Shown in pieces: positions 1 to 10,502 of a DNA stretch of 64,000 nucleotides. This stretch comes from Anaspis maculata. Lineage: Eukaryota > Arthropoda > Insecta > Coleoptera > Scraptiidae. A program made the translations under genes and the position numbers. Below the pieces are notes generated by a model. It saw only the letters and a program-made list of their open reading frames with translations. It was not told the DNA's origin and ran no database searches. Position 1 is the first letter of the stretch; each line of letters opens with the position of its first letter. The stretch spans positions 1,612,001 through 1,676,000 of the forward strand of contig OX421963.1 in assembly GCA_949128115.1 (NCBI GenBank). The letters are read 5' to 3'.

Positions 1-739
1 GTCAAAATTTGCATAGTTGCGTTCAGATCCCAGACAGAGCGACAAAGAAGTTCATGCAGTGAAAAAAGACACAACTTCCAATGCAACGGAGAAATCCCGG
101 AAATGTCTCTTTTAGATAGGCTTCCCGCAATACACAGGTTCTGTAAGCCTCTCAAGCGTGGGTGAAAAGGCTTGAAACATTACTAACTTGAGGCTCTAAC
201 AGTGTACCAAATTGCACATTTATGTTTAAAAAAGCAAGGTCTCCAGACAGCTTTCAGTCTAGCCCTGGACTAGTTTTTTCTCGACTGTACTTTATGTCTT
301 TTTTTACTGCATGAACGTCTCTGTCTGGAATCTGAACGCAACTATGCAATTTTTGACAACTAAACATTGAAGAGCACTTCCCACTGAACCATTATCGTAA
401 AAAATTCGGAGACTTTCGGTTTCAGGCTATCCTCAGTGAGGGATCAAGTGAGGGTGAGAGACCCAATATTTTGTATTTTTCATAAAAAAAACGACACAAA
501 TTTTGTTCAAACAGCTTTTAAGAACAAACCTCTCAATTGATGATTGTGAAACTTGGTAGGCTACCTCAAAGTACATCAAGGTTCATAATGTGTAACATAT
601 TTCACTATTCCAGATGTTGCAAATGCCATCATGGGCACTAAAGCTTTGAAGAGCCAAAAAATACGTGAATGACAATTCTTTCCCGCCGAAGAGGTCACTA
701 AGTTATGATAAGGAGGCTGTTTTTGCGATGCAATGATTT
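1..739 (+). repeat. direct repeat, copy 1 (partner 7635-8373)
   Basis: These bases recur at 7635-8373 with a constant offset of 7634, and I found no mismatch by eye. Bases 1-354 are a hairpin unit whose ends (GTCAAAATTTGCATAGTTGC and its near-reverse complement near 354) pair for about 75 bp. Bases 355-739 correspond to the inner part of the right arm of the 6.4-9.8 kb palindrome. Copy 1 stops abruptly at the 3' tail of a LINE. The window also begins exactly at the hairpin start, so the left side is not visible. Confidence 0.9.
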
Positions 740-1028
740 AGATAAGATAAGATAAGATAAGATAATATTTATTGTTCATTAACACAGAATGTGTTACAAC
801 AATTATATATATATATAGGTATATAAATTACAATAAATAAATAAACACGTAAATACAAAGGTTTAAATAAATGTAACATTGAATTTTTGACAAGCAACAA
901 GTTTACAGTTTTACAAATTTACAATCTACAGTACGTATACCTGAAGTGTAGCAACATAATCACGACATACTACATTTAACAGAAAAACGTCCCCCGGCGG
1001 AAACCCCAAGTGAGTTCATGCCTCGTTT

Positions 1029-4000
1029 TTAAATGAATTCGTCTATGATGAGAGAACGAGTACGAAAAGCCGAGGTGCAAAAAAAGTACAGATGGTCGAT
1101 TTTCTCCCGAGTGAGCCGAGTCAGGAGGGTCGGAAAGAAATTTTGAGCATCAGGTTTCGGGATGTATTGACTCAACCATTTTTGGCGATATACCCGGTAT
1201 AATGGACAAACGCAGAATACGTGGTAGAGATCTTCGGATTCCCGTGTGTTACATAGCGTGCATGCGATGGTTGTGTCTAGGGAGGTTTTAAGGCCTTTTA
1301 TATAAAATTTGGGGTACTTATGGTTCGCAAGTCTCAGTTGGCTGATAAGTCTAAGTTTGTGTATGTTTATGTTAAGTTTGAGGTAGAAAGTGTTACTGGT
1401 GGAATGGTAGATCTTTTTAAACATGGGGTTATAAGAGGATATATTCAGTCGGTCTATATCAGTTGATATTGTTTGTTTTTTGTAGGTTTCTATTATCTCC
1501 CCTAGTCTTGCTTCTGTTCTCAGGAAACTCTGTTCTTCCCATACCTCACTTAGGTTACTTTCACTCAGCATTTCCCTAAACTGTGACACCCAATTATATT
1601 TTTGCTTAATGTTGTTCGAGTTAGCATCTAGTGATTTTAACCTATCGTAGCATAACTTGGGCAAGCGATACGAAGGCATTTTAAGGACTTTGATCCACCA
1701 CTTCAGGCTTTTTTCAAGGATGTTTACTTTTATTTTTAAGAGGCCCGTTTCTAGACGTATAAAGAAATTTGGAGTATTGTTTGGTAAGTGTAGTAGGGAT
1801 TTTATGTACCTCATCTGTACTCGTTCCAGGATATCTTCATATCTCAGGGCCCAAACCTCTGCTGAGTACAGTAGTGTTGCCAGGACTATAGTGCGGTACA
1901 GGTGGATTTTGGTTTCCCAGCAGTTAGATTTGCAGTAGCGTAAGGTTTGAGTTGTTGTTCCTATTGCTATATTTGCCCTACTGGAAAAATGTTCGGCTGT
2001 TTTCTGAAATAGGCCCGATGAAGTGAAAGGGATTCCTAAGTATACATATCTATTTACCACTTTCACCTGTGTTTCTGCGTATTTGAATTTATATGAGCAG
2101 TGTATTGGTCCCTTACTGAATATCAAAATTTGAGTCTTTTCTGTGTTCACTATTAGTTCATTCTTGATACAATAGCTATGCAGCACATCGAGCTTTCTCT
2201 GAAGTTGAACTGGGGAATCAGAAAGAAGCACTAAGTCGTCCGCGTACATCAAAACTGAAACTTCGCTATTTCTATCTATGCTGACTCCTCTGCAATTATT
2301 TTCCTTGAAGATTTTTTCGAGGTCACTTATGAAAAGAGAGAACAATAGTGGGCTAGTGATATCCCCCTGAAGTACCCCTTTGGTTACCTCAACTGGGTCG
2401 CCATATTCTGTATTGCCTTTAATTCGAACTGTAGCGCCACTGTATAGGTTCTTGATAATTCGTACTATTTTGCCACTAATCCCCATATTATAAAGTTTGT
2501 CATATAATAATTGATGTGTTACCGAATCAAAAGCAGCCCTGAAATCTACAAAACAAGCGAATATCCTACCCCTGGGTGCACGCAAGTGTATTTGTACTAT
2601 ACTCATCAACACAAAGATATTGTCGGCACATCCCCTTCCCCCGCGAAATCCCGCTTGCGATTCCGGGATCATCTTTTTGCTTTCCGCCCAGGTGGTAAGT
2701 CTGTTATTCAATATACGGGTGAATAATTTAAATATATGGTTACACAGTGCTATGCGTCTGTAATTTTCTGGTTTGTCCTTGTCACCCTTTTTATAGATCA
2801 TTATTAAATTAGCCCCACCCCACCCTGCTGGGGGTTTTTCATCTGTTATTATTTTATTGAACAATTCTAGTAAAACATACTTATACTCGACTGTGAGGTT
2901 CTTGTAGAATTCATTTGTCAGACTGTCTGGCCCTGGTGCTTTTCCTGTTTTGAGAGTTTGTATGTTTCTGTCTAACTCCGTCACTATTATGGGATCGTCT
3001 AGGAAGGGGTGGGATGCGTCAAAGTAGGTTGTGTTATTTATCAGTTGTTGTCCATAGTATGACTTAAGGTACATATCCCATTGTAGTGGATCAATTATTG
3101 TGTTGTGAGTGATTTTCTTTTTAGGCTTGAATTTTTTCAACACATCCCAGAATTCCCCTGCATTATTCACATCCGACAGCGATTTCTGACACAAATCATA
3201 GAAGGCTTTTTTTGTTTTCGATAGTAATCTTTTGTATGCGTTTTTCGATTCGTGATATTCTGTGACGTATTTTTGTTTGAAATTATGTGTTTTACATTTG
3301 CGCAATTTAATTTTGACTTCTCTCTTTGCTGTTTTGCAGGGATAATTAAACCATGGTTTTGAATCTGTCCTGAGATAATATGAATTATTTGTTTCTCTAC
3401 ACTTGTTTACTTGTAGCATTCCCGATTTGGCAGCTGATTCTTTAAGGCTATTATTTACGAGTTCATAGATGTCTGTCGTCGTGTATACTGTATCGTGTTT
3501 GTTAAGGTTTGAGAGGATTACATTCAGGTGGTATTGATAGGTGTTCTTTTTTTCGTCATTCCAGGCAAAATTTATTGTATATTTAGGGTTAGTAATTTGG
3601 TTGATCTGAGTTTCCGAATCCGTACAATCCCCCCTCTCCGATATCCTTGCGCAGATTGGGAAGTGGTCCGAATTCGAGAAATCGCAGCGCACTTCGAAAT
3701 CCCCGCAAAGACCTAAGCCTTCCACGTTTGTCCACATCAGGTCTATTATACTTTTACCGTTTTTACTTGTGAAGGTTGGTTGTGCCGGGGTGTCTCTTCC
3801 CGACCTTCCATTCAGCAGCCAGAACCCTCCCGACTCCACACACTCAAGAAGTGCTCGACCCCTGGCGTCGCATCGATCATCAGTGGTCTCTCGGCGTTCC
3901 GTGAATCTCGTCCCCTCAAACACATATTCCTCTCCCTGATTCAGAGAGCCAACCTTGGAGTTGAAGTCTCCGCCCAGGAACGTTGGTAACCTAGAATTCA

Positions 4001-4385
4001 ATTTATCATCACTAAGAAGCTCAGAAATTTTATTTATACAATCTTCGTCATTCAAGCTCGGCGAAATATAAAACCCTCCCGCTACGAAAGTTAGGTCGAT
4101 TGTTTTACACATCAGTACTGCCCACAAGTCTGACTGATCAATGACTGAAACCTCGATCTTATCACTAACTAACACGATAATGCCTCCGCTGGCCCTGCCC
4201 TTAGATTTGTTTTTCTGGGCTGGAAATATCAAAGACTTATAGCCCGTTGGAGTTTGTATAAAAAAGTCGTTCGAATACACCCACGTTTCTAGTAAAAATA
4301 TTATGTCGCTGTTATAGATAAGATCCAGTTCCTGTTCATCTAAATTTAAAAAGTTTTTGATACCGTTAATGTTCCAAAACATCAA
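1029..4385 (-). CDS. LINE A ORF2: APE endonuclease and reverse transcriptase
   Basis: A 1118-residue polyprotein that nicks target DNA and copies the element RNA onto it. The N-terminal ~240 residues are an APE-type endonuclease: NINGI near residue 5, LLETW near 31, GGDFNS near 137 and SDHFPI near 240. The reverse transcriptase follows, with KTGKAPGPDSLTNEF (about 490), AGFRGGRGCADNIF (about 580), FVDFRAAFDSV (about 615), GVLQGDITSPLLFSLF (about 675) and the catalytic YADD (about 715). The C-terminus has a CTLC...H...C zinc-binding pattern typical of LINE ORF2 proteins. No RNase H domain is evident. The start was chosen because endonuclease homology begins at once (MMFWNING). There are no stops or frameshifts. 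The family assignment is secure; the clade (Jockey versus CR1-like) is not. Confidence 0.92.
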   Translation of the reverse strand: MMFWNINGIKNFLNLDEQELDLIYNSDIIFLLETWVYSNDFFIQTPTGYKSLIFPAQKNKSKGRASGGIIVLVSDKIEVSVIDQSDLWAVLMCKTIDLTFVAGGFYISPSLNDEDCINKISELLSDDKLNSRLPTFLGGDFNSKVGSLNQGEEYVFEGTRFTERRETTDDRCDARGRALLECVESGGFWLLNGRSGRDTPAQPTFTSKNGKSIIDLMWTNVEGLGLCGDFEVRCDFSNSDHFPICARISERGDCTDSETQINQITNPKYTINFAWNDEKKNTYQYHLNVILSNLNKHDTVYTTTDIYELVNNSLKESAAKSGMLQVNKCRETNNSYYLRTDSKPWFNYPCKTAKREVKIKLRKCKTHNFKQKYVTEYHESKNAYKRLLSKTKKAFYDLCQKSLSDVNNAGEFWDVLKKFKPKKKITHNTIIDPLQWDMYLKSYYGQQLINNTTYFDASHPFLDDPIIVTELDRNIQTLKTGKAPGPDSLTNEFYKNLTVEYKYVLLELFNKIITDEKPPAGWGGANLIMIYKKGDKDKPENYRRIALCNHIFKLFTRILNNRLTTWAESKKMIPESQAGFRGGRGCADNIFVLMSIVQIHLRAPRGRIFACFVDFRAAFDSVTHQLLYDKLYNMGISGKIVRIIKNLYSGATVRIKGNTEYGDPVEVTKGVLQGDITSPLLFSLFISDLEKIFKENNCRGVSIDRNSEVSVLMYADDLVLLSDSPVQLQRKLDVLHSYCIKNELIVNTEKTQILIFSKGPIHCSYKFKYAETQVKVVNRYVYLGIPFTSSGLFQKTAEHFSSRANIAIGTTTQTLRYCKSNCWETKIHLYRTIVLATLLYSAEVWALRYEDILERVQMRYIKSLLHLPNNTPNFFIRLETGLLKIKVNILEKSLKWWIKVLKMPSYRLPKLCYDRLKSLDANSNNIKQKYNWVSQFREMLSESNLSEVWEEQSFLRTEARLGEIIETYKKQTISTDIDRLNISSYNPMFKKIYHSTSNTFYLKLNINIHKLRLISQLRLANHKYPKFYIKGLKTSLDTTIACTLCNTRESEDLYHVFCVCPLYRVYRQKWLSQYIPKPDAQNFFPTLLTRLTREKIDHLYFFCTSAFRTRSLIIDEFI

Positions 4386-4490
4386 GCTACAACCTATTCT
4401 TGTGCACTCCTCTTCATTGGATTTTGTCTGTTCTCCTGGGATGCGTCTTTCTTCTTGTCTCAGTTTCCTCTGTTCTTTTGTCTTTTTTTG

Positions 4491-5843
4491 CTATGAGGTG
4501 TAGCTGGTGTGTTTCTTCATTTGTTCAATTTTTCTCGTGTAGCAGGGGCAGTTCCTATCTCTGGCCGAATGTGTTCTCTCCTCGATACCCATACGTTGGC
4601 AGTTGATGCAGTTTAGCGGTCTCGTGCAATCTTGGTGTTTTTCACGTTTGCCACATACATGGCAGACTGGTTTCTCGGAGCAATTCTTGGCAAGGTGCGA
4701 GTACATGCAGCAGTTGAAGCAGATAGGGGTAGAAAATGTTTCAATCACATAAACACTAGTGAGGTTTATGTTAATTTTTCCTTGTTTCAGAATGTAGTTT
4801 GCCACGTCAGGTGTTGCTTCCAGTATCCAATTATTTCTCATCTGATTTCTACATTTCCTCTTCGTGATTACTTTGATGCCCTTCTTCATGTTATCTGCAC
4901 CAAACTTTTGAATTAGGTCTTCATTTTGTTGCAGAATGTTGTTTTTTATTTCTTCTTCGTCCAATTCGGTTGGTATGCCACATAGCTGCAGTGTAGGGTT
5001 TCTCCAGTTTCTATCTTCAATATGCAGTCCTTCGATGTTTTTTCTTTTAAGAATTTCTTCGATTTTGTACTTTTGGGCTTCGTTTTGTGTTTCCAAAATT
5101 ATCCTATTCTTTCCGATTTTTACAGTGTTCTTTAAGCCGCCATCTATTTCCTTCGGGTTTATTGTTTGCTGTATCGTCTTCCATTTGTCATCGATGTCTT
5201 CTTTCTCTGTTGTTATTACGATTTCGTTCCGGTTTTCTTGTTTTTGCGGTGGTGTCTTCCACGGTTCCTTCGGTTTGTTTGACTCTGGCCTTGGTGGGAA
5301 TTGTCCGTATGACTTCAGATTTCCTGTTGTTGTTGCGATCGCTGCATAAGTTTTTCTTCTTGAAATTCCCCCTTCTTCTTCAATTGGGTCAGGGTGTTGT
5401 TCCGTTGTTGGTTGGTGACGCATCTGTTCCGCCCGTTCGGTTACTGATTTAAATTGGTTTCGCATTAGTTCTCTTTCAAGTTTCCATTTTTTCTGAACTA
5501 ATCTGGTAATATTTTCGTGTATTTTTGTTATCTGGTTGTGAATTTTGATTTGGTCAGCTCGCTGGAATTGCAAGACACCGTTTTCTTCTTTTCCCGACGC
5601 TAACTGGATCTTTTTCAGTGCTGTAAAAATGTCTTCGACCAGCTCATCCTCCGCGACGCCCTCTTCTTCATTGACTGCATAAAGTAGGTCCGGGCTAGAC
5701 ATTATTCTTCTCTTTTTGGTGGTTTCGTTCCTTGGGGTTTTATTGTCTGGGCTGTAAAAGGTGCCTTCGCTCAAAATGCTCTCCTGGGATGTTGCTACCT
5801 TCATCACTTGGTCGTGTTGTTGGGGTGCACCGTCCCGCAGCAT
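4491..5843 (-). CDS. LINE A ORF1: CCHC zinc-knuckle nucleic-acid-binding protein
   Basis: A 450-residue gag-like protein that would bind element RNA in a ribonucleoprotein particle. The N-terminal half is charged and low in hydrophobics. A helical stretch near residues 90-140 (many K/E/Q/R) could be a coiled coil. The C-terminal third holds three cysteine clusters near residues 375-440: CFNCCMYSHLAKNC, CHVCGKREKHQDC and CINCQ...H...CPCY. This arrangement is typical of Jockey/I/R1-group ORF1 proteins. It lies 105 bp upstream of ORF2 on the same strand, so ORF2 translation probably depends on reinitiation or a related mechanism (inference). No disruptions are seen. Confidence 0.88.
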   Translation of the reverse strand: MLRDGAPQQHDQVMKVATSQESILSEGTFYSPDNKTPRNETTKKRRIMSSPDLLYAVNEEEGVAEDELVEDIFTALKKIQLASGKEENGVLQFQRADQIKIHNQITKIHENITRLVQKKWKLERELMRNQFKSVTERAEQMRHQPTTEQHPDPIEEEGGISRRKTYAAIATTTGNLKSYGQFPPRPESNKPKEPWKTPPQKQENRNEIVITTEKEDIDDKWKTIQQTINPKEIDGGLKNTVKIGKNRIILETQNEAQKYKIEEILKRKNIEGLHIEDRNWRNPTLQLCGIPTELDEEEIKNNILQQNEDLIQKFGADNMKKGIKVITKRKCRNQMRNNWILEATPDVANYILKQGKININLTSVYVIETFSTPICFNCCMYSHLAKNCSEKPVCHVCGKREKHQDCTRPLNCINCQRMGIEERTHSARDRNCPCYTRKIEQMKKHTSYTS

Positions 5844-6059
5844 GAATGCTTAGGTTTGGGTGCACCAATTTATAAATTTTGTTCGCCGAAACTTTAATAA
5901 TTCAGTAATTTATGTTGATACTCCGTATTGAAAAAACTTGGTAAAATCTTATCGCAATGTACACAAAACAGCCGCACGATCGGAGCAAAAACACGTCCGC
6001 TCTCGACGACTGCTGCTGAACGTCCCGGTTACGGTTACGATACGGTTATAAAACTCGTT

Positions 6060-6440
6060 TTATTTTTTTTTCACCCGGTATAACGTAAGTACCTAACATC
6101 TGACAGCATTATTCGATCCAGAATTGTTTTTTGGGTAGATTAGTACTTTTATTTGAAAAAAATCGCAAAAACTCCAAGAAATATCAGCGAACTGAAGAAT
6201 TGACCAGCCGCCAACTTTGATGCGATATTGCTGGAAAATGTACCAGAAATCGCGAAAGCACCCGAATGATTATTGGTCCTGGGATGATCCTCTAACGATT
6301 CCAAAAAAAAAAATTGATTACATCGTTTTTCCTACAGAAGTACTGCTAGGGCCTGGATTATAAGTGGATATTTAAAAAAAAAAGTTTTTTTAAAATCGCC
6401 AGAAAAATCCTGAAAATCACTCGATTGTGAAACCGCTTGC
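6060..6440. other. unassigned gap between LINE A and palindrome
   Basis: AT-rich sequence with several A runs. I see no coding frame, repeat partner or TSD. It lies where the displaced remainder of repeat copy 1 would be expected if the LINE had simply inserted, but it does not resemble the sequence after 8373. Confidence 0.4.
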
Positions 6441-7634
6441 ACTGTTTTGAAGAAAAATGTCAATATTTTCAAAAACTACTGAAGTTTCCCACAAAAATCA
6501 CATGGATATATCTAATACAGGGTGATGAAAAAGTCGTTCAGTTTTGTTCTTTTTTATTCTCATGCAGGAGATTGTTCATCCACCCTGTACACCTATATTT
6601 ACTTGGATCTTATAGTCTGTAGCTTATGTAACTCGTTAGTTTTTATTTTTTTGCTTTCCGTTGCGTACTTACCGAAATATAGCCTTTTTATTTTTCAAAG
6701 TCATTTAGTCGAGTCCGGATGCTAGTTGCATAAAATGGAATGAACCTTGCATTTTTTGATGAGAAGATGCTACTTGGTGGAAATGTTTTTTGCATCATAC
6801 TCTTCCGATCCAGAAAGGTAGCCATCAGCGCCATCTACGCTGGCAGCGTATACAGGGTGAAACAGAAAAAAAAAGTTGGAAAATTATATCTAAATAACCA
6901 AAACATGTGGAGACGTGTAATTTACCACATACATTAACTGTTTTATGCTCATTAAGTCACAGCAAACCGTTCTTGATTACCTTGAACCGTCTTTGAAATG
7001 TAGGGGAAAAACAGAAAAAAAACCAAAAACACTCTTTTTTCCATAAATAAGTGATTTTTAGAGATATTGACACAATACTTGGTATTTCTACAAAAAGTAA
7101 TGTTAGGAATGATATGAGCTGGGTAGCCAATTCCTAAGCCAACTATTTCCAGAAATACGGTTGTCAACTTTTTTTTCCTCTTGAGCACCATCTTGAATCT
7201 GCCCTGTGAGGCATCGTTGAAAAAGTGATTGGTTATCATAATTATGGTAATATGTAATCATTGCATCGTAAAAACAACCTCCTCATCATAATGAGTGACC
7301 TCTTCGGCGGGAAAGAATTGCCATTCACGTATTTTCTGGCTCTTCAAAGCTTCAGTGCCCATGATGGCATTTGCAACATCTGGAATTGTAAAATATTTTA
7401 CGCATTATGAACCTTGATGTACTTTGAGGTAGCTTATCAAGTTTTGCAATCATCAATTAGGAGGTTTGTTCTTGAAAGCTGTTTGAATAAAATTTGTTTA
7501 ACTTTTTTATGGAAAATGCAAAATATTGGATCTTTCACCCTTATTTGATCCCTCGTTGAGGAAAGCCTGAAACCGAAAGTCTCCAAAATTTCTATGCTAA
7601 TGGTTCACTGAGAACTGCTCTTCAATGTGTAATT

Positions 7635-8373
7635 GTCAAAATTTGCATAGTTGCGTTCAGATCCCAGACAGAGCGACAAAGAAGTTCATGCAGTGAAAAA
7701 AGACACAACTTCCAATGCAACGGAGAAATCCCGGAAATGTCTCTTTTAGATAGGCTTCCCGCAATACACAGGTTCTGTAAGCCTCTCAAGCGTGGGTGAA
7801 AAGGCTTGAAACATTACTAACTTGAGGCTCTAACAGTGTACCAAATTGCACATTTATGTTTAAAAAAGCAAGGTCTCCAGACAGCTTTCAGTCTAGCCCT
7901 GGACTAGTTTTTTCTCGACTGTACTTTATGTCTTTTTTTACTGCATGAACGTCTCTGTCTGGAATCTGAACGCAACTATGCAATTTTTGACAACTAAACA
8001 TTGAAGAGCACTTCCCACTGAACCATTATCGTAAAAAATTCGGAGACTTTCGGTTTCAGGCTATCCTCAGTGAGGGATCAAGTGAGGGTGAGAGACCCAA
8101 TATTTTGTATTTTTCATAAAAAAAACGACACAAATTTTGTTCAAACAGCTTTTAAGAACAAACCTCTCAATTGATGATTGTGAAACTTGGTAGGCTACCT
8201 CAAAGTACATCAAGGTTCATAATGTGTAACATATTTCACTATTCCAGATGTTGCAAATGCCATCATGGGCACTAAAGCTTTGAAGAGCCAAAAAATACGT
8301 GAATGACAATTCTTTCCCGCCGAAGAGGTCACTAAGTTATGATAAGGAGGCTGTTTTTGCGATGCAATGATTT
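7635..8373 (+). repeat. direct repeat, copy 2 (partner 1-739)
   Basis: Second copy of the 739-bp repeat. It comprises the central hairpin (7635-7988) plus the inner right arm of palindrome P1. Here the sequence continues smoothly into the rest of the arm (TCATGTTACC after 8373), so this copy looks ancestral in context, while copy 1 is cut off by LINE A. Confidence 0.9.
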
Positions 8374-9002
8374 CATGTTACCATTATTATAATAACCAGT
8401 CACCTTTCCAACGATGCCTCACAGGGCAGATTCAAGATGGTGCTCAAGAGGAAAAAAAAAGTTGACAATCGTATTTCTAGTAATAGTTGGCTCAGAAGTT
8501 GGCTACCCAGCTCATATCATTTCTAACATTACTTTTTGTAAAAATACCAAGTATTGTGTCAATATCTCGAAGAATTACTTATTTATGGAAAAAAGATTGT
8601 TCTTGTTTTTTTTTTCTGGTTTTTCCCTACATTTCAAAGACGGTTCAAGGTAATCAAGAACAGTTTGCTGTGACTTCATAAGTATAAAATAGTTTATGTA
8701 TGTGGTGAGTTACACGTCTCCACATGTTTCGGTTAATTGAATATAATTTTTCAACTTTTTTTTTCTGTATCACCCTGTATACGCCGCCGGCATGGATGGT
8801 GCTGATGGCTACCTTTCTGGATCGGAAGAGTACAATGCAAGGAACATTTCCACCGAGTGGCATCTTCTCATCAAAAAATGCAAGGTACTTTCAACTAGCA
8901 TCCGGACTATAGATTTTTTGGTACTTACAAAACAATTCCACTTGGTACTTTTGGAACGATTTTTTTGAGCAGATTCCAAATGGAAGACTACATAAAAATA
9001 TA

Positions 9003-9389
9003 CAGGGTGTCGCATGAACAAAGAAATTTGTTTCTGACGCCTTATTACAGGTTGTAGAAAATCTCAGTTTTCAATTTTACAATTTTATGTCTAACAAGAA
9101 GAGATCTTACCGAGGATCTTCCGTTACTGAAATTATTCTCGGGCGACCTTCTCCATGTGTGATTCTGGCACTGCCAGTGGCCTGGAGTCGTCTCTTTGCC
9201 CACCGTCCCCACCGATGACACTTTGTGATACGTTCACCAAATCGGCAATTTCTCTTTGCCTTGTACCATTCCGCAAGATATTTGCCACGATACCGAACTT
9301 ACCTGGAGTTGATTATTGCAACGGCATTTTGCTACTGATTATTTCGAAATAAAATGAATCTCATTAATGATTTTTTTTGCGACACCCTG
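9003..9389 (-). mobile_element. Tc1/mariner-type non-autonomous element
   Basis: 387 bp bounded by inverted CAGGGTGTCGCA termini, each flanked by TA (9001-9002 and 9390-9391), the Tc1/mariner target duplication. The interior still encodes part of a transposase DNA-binding domain on the minus strand (separate entry). The element sits in the inner loop of the nested inverted unit within the right arm of P1. Confidence 0.75.
9120..9330 (-). pseudogene. Tc1-type transposase N-terminal helix-turn-helix remnant
   Basis: On the minus strand one frame reads GKFGIVANILRNGTRQREIA followed by DLVNVSQSVIG, matching the first helix-turn-helix of Tc1-like transposases (pattern: residues, REIA, then NVSQSV). 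After a frame change the next stretch has a TGSARI...GRPR pattern, resembling the GRPR AT-hook linker that follows in this family. Stops and the frameshift make it non-functional. No DDE catalytic domain is present between the terminal repeats, so the element is an internal-deletion derivative. The family call rests on motif recognition and should be tested by a profile search. Confidence 0.65.
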
Positions 9390-9887
9390 TATACATCAGA
9401 TGGTTGAGACGCCATACCTCCGTTGATTTTGAAATCTGCGCAAAAAATCGTTCTAAAAGTTCCAAGTGGCATTGCTTAGTACAAAAAAAGAATCCAGTAG
9501 CGCCCGGATTTAGTAGATTCATCGATAAAACTACTTTGGGAAGTGAAAAGGCTATATGTATTTCGGTAAGTACGCAACGGAAAGCGAAAAACTAAAAACT
9601 GACAAGTTACATAAGCTACAGACTATAAGATCCAAGTAAATATAGGTGTACAGGATGGATGAACAATCTCCTGCACGAGAGTAAAAAAGAACAAAACTGA
9701 ACGACCTTTTTCATCACCCTGTATCAGACATATCCATGTGATTTTTGTGGAGGACTTCAGTAGTTCTTGAACATCGAAAAAGTTGATTATAATGAAATAA
9801 AAAATGCTTTTGAGTCGTTTTTGGACGAGTCGCATTGTTCCTTTTAGATTTTAATCTCAATCGTTGATTCAAAAAAAAAAGAGACAA

Positions 9888-10093
9888 AACATGGCTAATT
9901 TCACGATAATGCAATGGAATGCTCGATCAGTTTCAGCTAATCGACACAGTTTAACTAATTTTATCTCGCAACAACAAATACAAATAGCGCTCATCTGTGA
10001 AACTTGGTATAAACCGCAGATGAACATCAGGTTTAAAGGGTACAACATCATCCGCCAAGATCGCCCAAACGGTAAGGGTGGGGTGGGGTGGCA
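9888..10093 (+). pseudogene. LINE C APE endonuclease, 5' fragment (split gene)
   Basis: Begins MANFTIMQWNARSVSANRHS and runs through ICETWYKP to PNGKGGV, the start of an APE-type endonuclease as found in I/Jockey-group LINEs (QWNARS and ETW motifs). The frame is interrupted at 10093 by an 11.8-kb insertion and resumes in frame at 21943-22269. The region upstream (9800-9887) shows no ORF1, so the element is probably 5'-truncated or its ORF1 is missing. It abuts the right end of palindrome P1. Confidence 0.85.
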
Positions 10094-10502
10094 AAGTCCT
10101 AGCTCCACCTCCACGCGGTGCCACCTGGGTAAACCCTCCAGGGTTGAGCTAACCGTTGCCTGGCTGTAGCTTCGTGGCTTAAGGCTTGCACAACGGACTA
10201 ACGACGCCGAGTTGGAAGGGGTTCATAAAGGACTCACCAATCTCGTTATATCGGGCCTAGCATACCCAGTGGTGGTCATGTCTCACCACAGATGCTAGGC
10301 TTAGAGGATCTTGGCTTCGCCGCCTGGACCAAAGTGGAAAGGAAACCACTATAATAAAATACCCCAACTCAAGGTGGAACAGCGTGAGCCGAGGAGTGCA
10401 TGGCCAGGGGGATGCTTAGTCGACATCATGCGAACTCCTGGATACCGGGCGACATCCAGGTTTTAATCAGCCTTCCTGAAGCAACGCGGGGCTCTACTTC
10501 AG

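Larger units (their letters stand above)
740..6060 (-). mobile_element. two-ORF non-LTR retrotransposon (LINE A), apparently intact
   Basis: The order on the minus strand is 5' UTR (about 5844-6060), ORF1, a 105-bp gap, ORF2, a 3' UTR (767-1028) and a 3' tail of TTATC pentamers (about 740-766). Both ORFs are uninterrupted. ORF1 with three cysteine knuckles plus ORF2 with APE endonuclease and reverse transcriptase is the Jockey/CR1/I-superfamily layout; the exact clade is not assigned. The 5' boundary is estimated from where ORF1-leader-like sequence ends, and no clear TSD was found. The uninterrupted frames suggest a young, possibly competent copy (inference). Confidence 0.85.
6440..9800. repeat. 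large palindromic (fold-back) element P1
   Basis: The left arm (about 6440-7634) reads as the reverse complement of the right arm (about 7989-9800) around a centre near 7812. Matching landmarks include the stretch after TACAGGGTGATG near 6518 pairing with about 9715, the sequence near 6760-6940 pairing with 8690-8880, and 6955-7240 pairing with 8410-8680. The right arm is longer because it carries a nested inverted unit (about 8910-9530), which itself contains a Tc1-type remnant. Arms are diverged at many positions, so this is an old structure. Short ORFs in the arms are mirror shadows, not genes. Confidence 0.85.

Noticed and set aside
6217..6275. GATGCGATATT or AATGATTATTGG as the missing 5' TSD of LINE A
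   Set aside because: Only about seven matching bases to the 3' flank, and the 5' end of the element is uncertain, so it is indistinguishable from chance.
6952..8653. Pair of similar small proteins on opposite strands
   Set aside because: They are mirror images of the two arms of palindrome P1, not duplicated genes.
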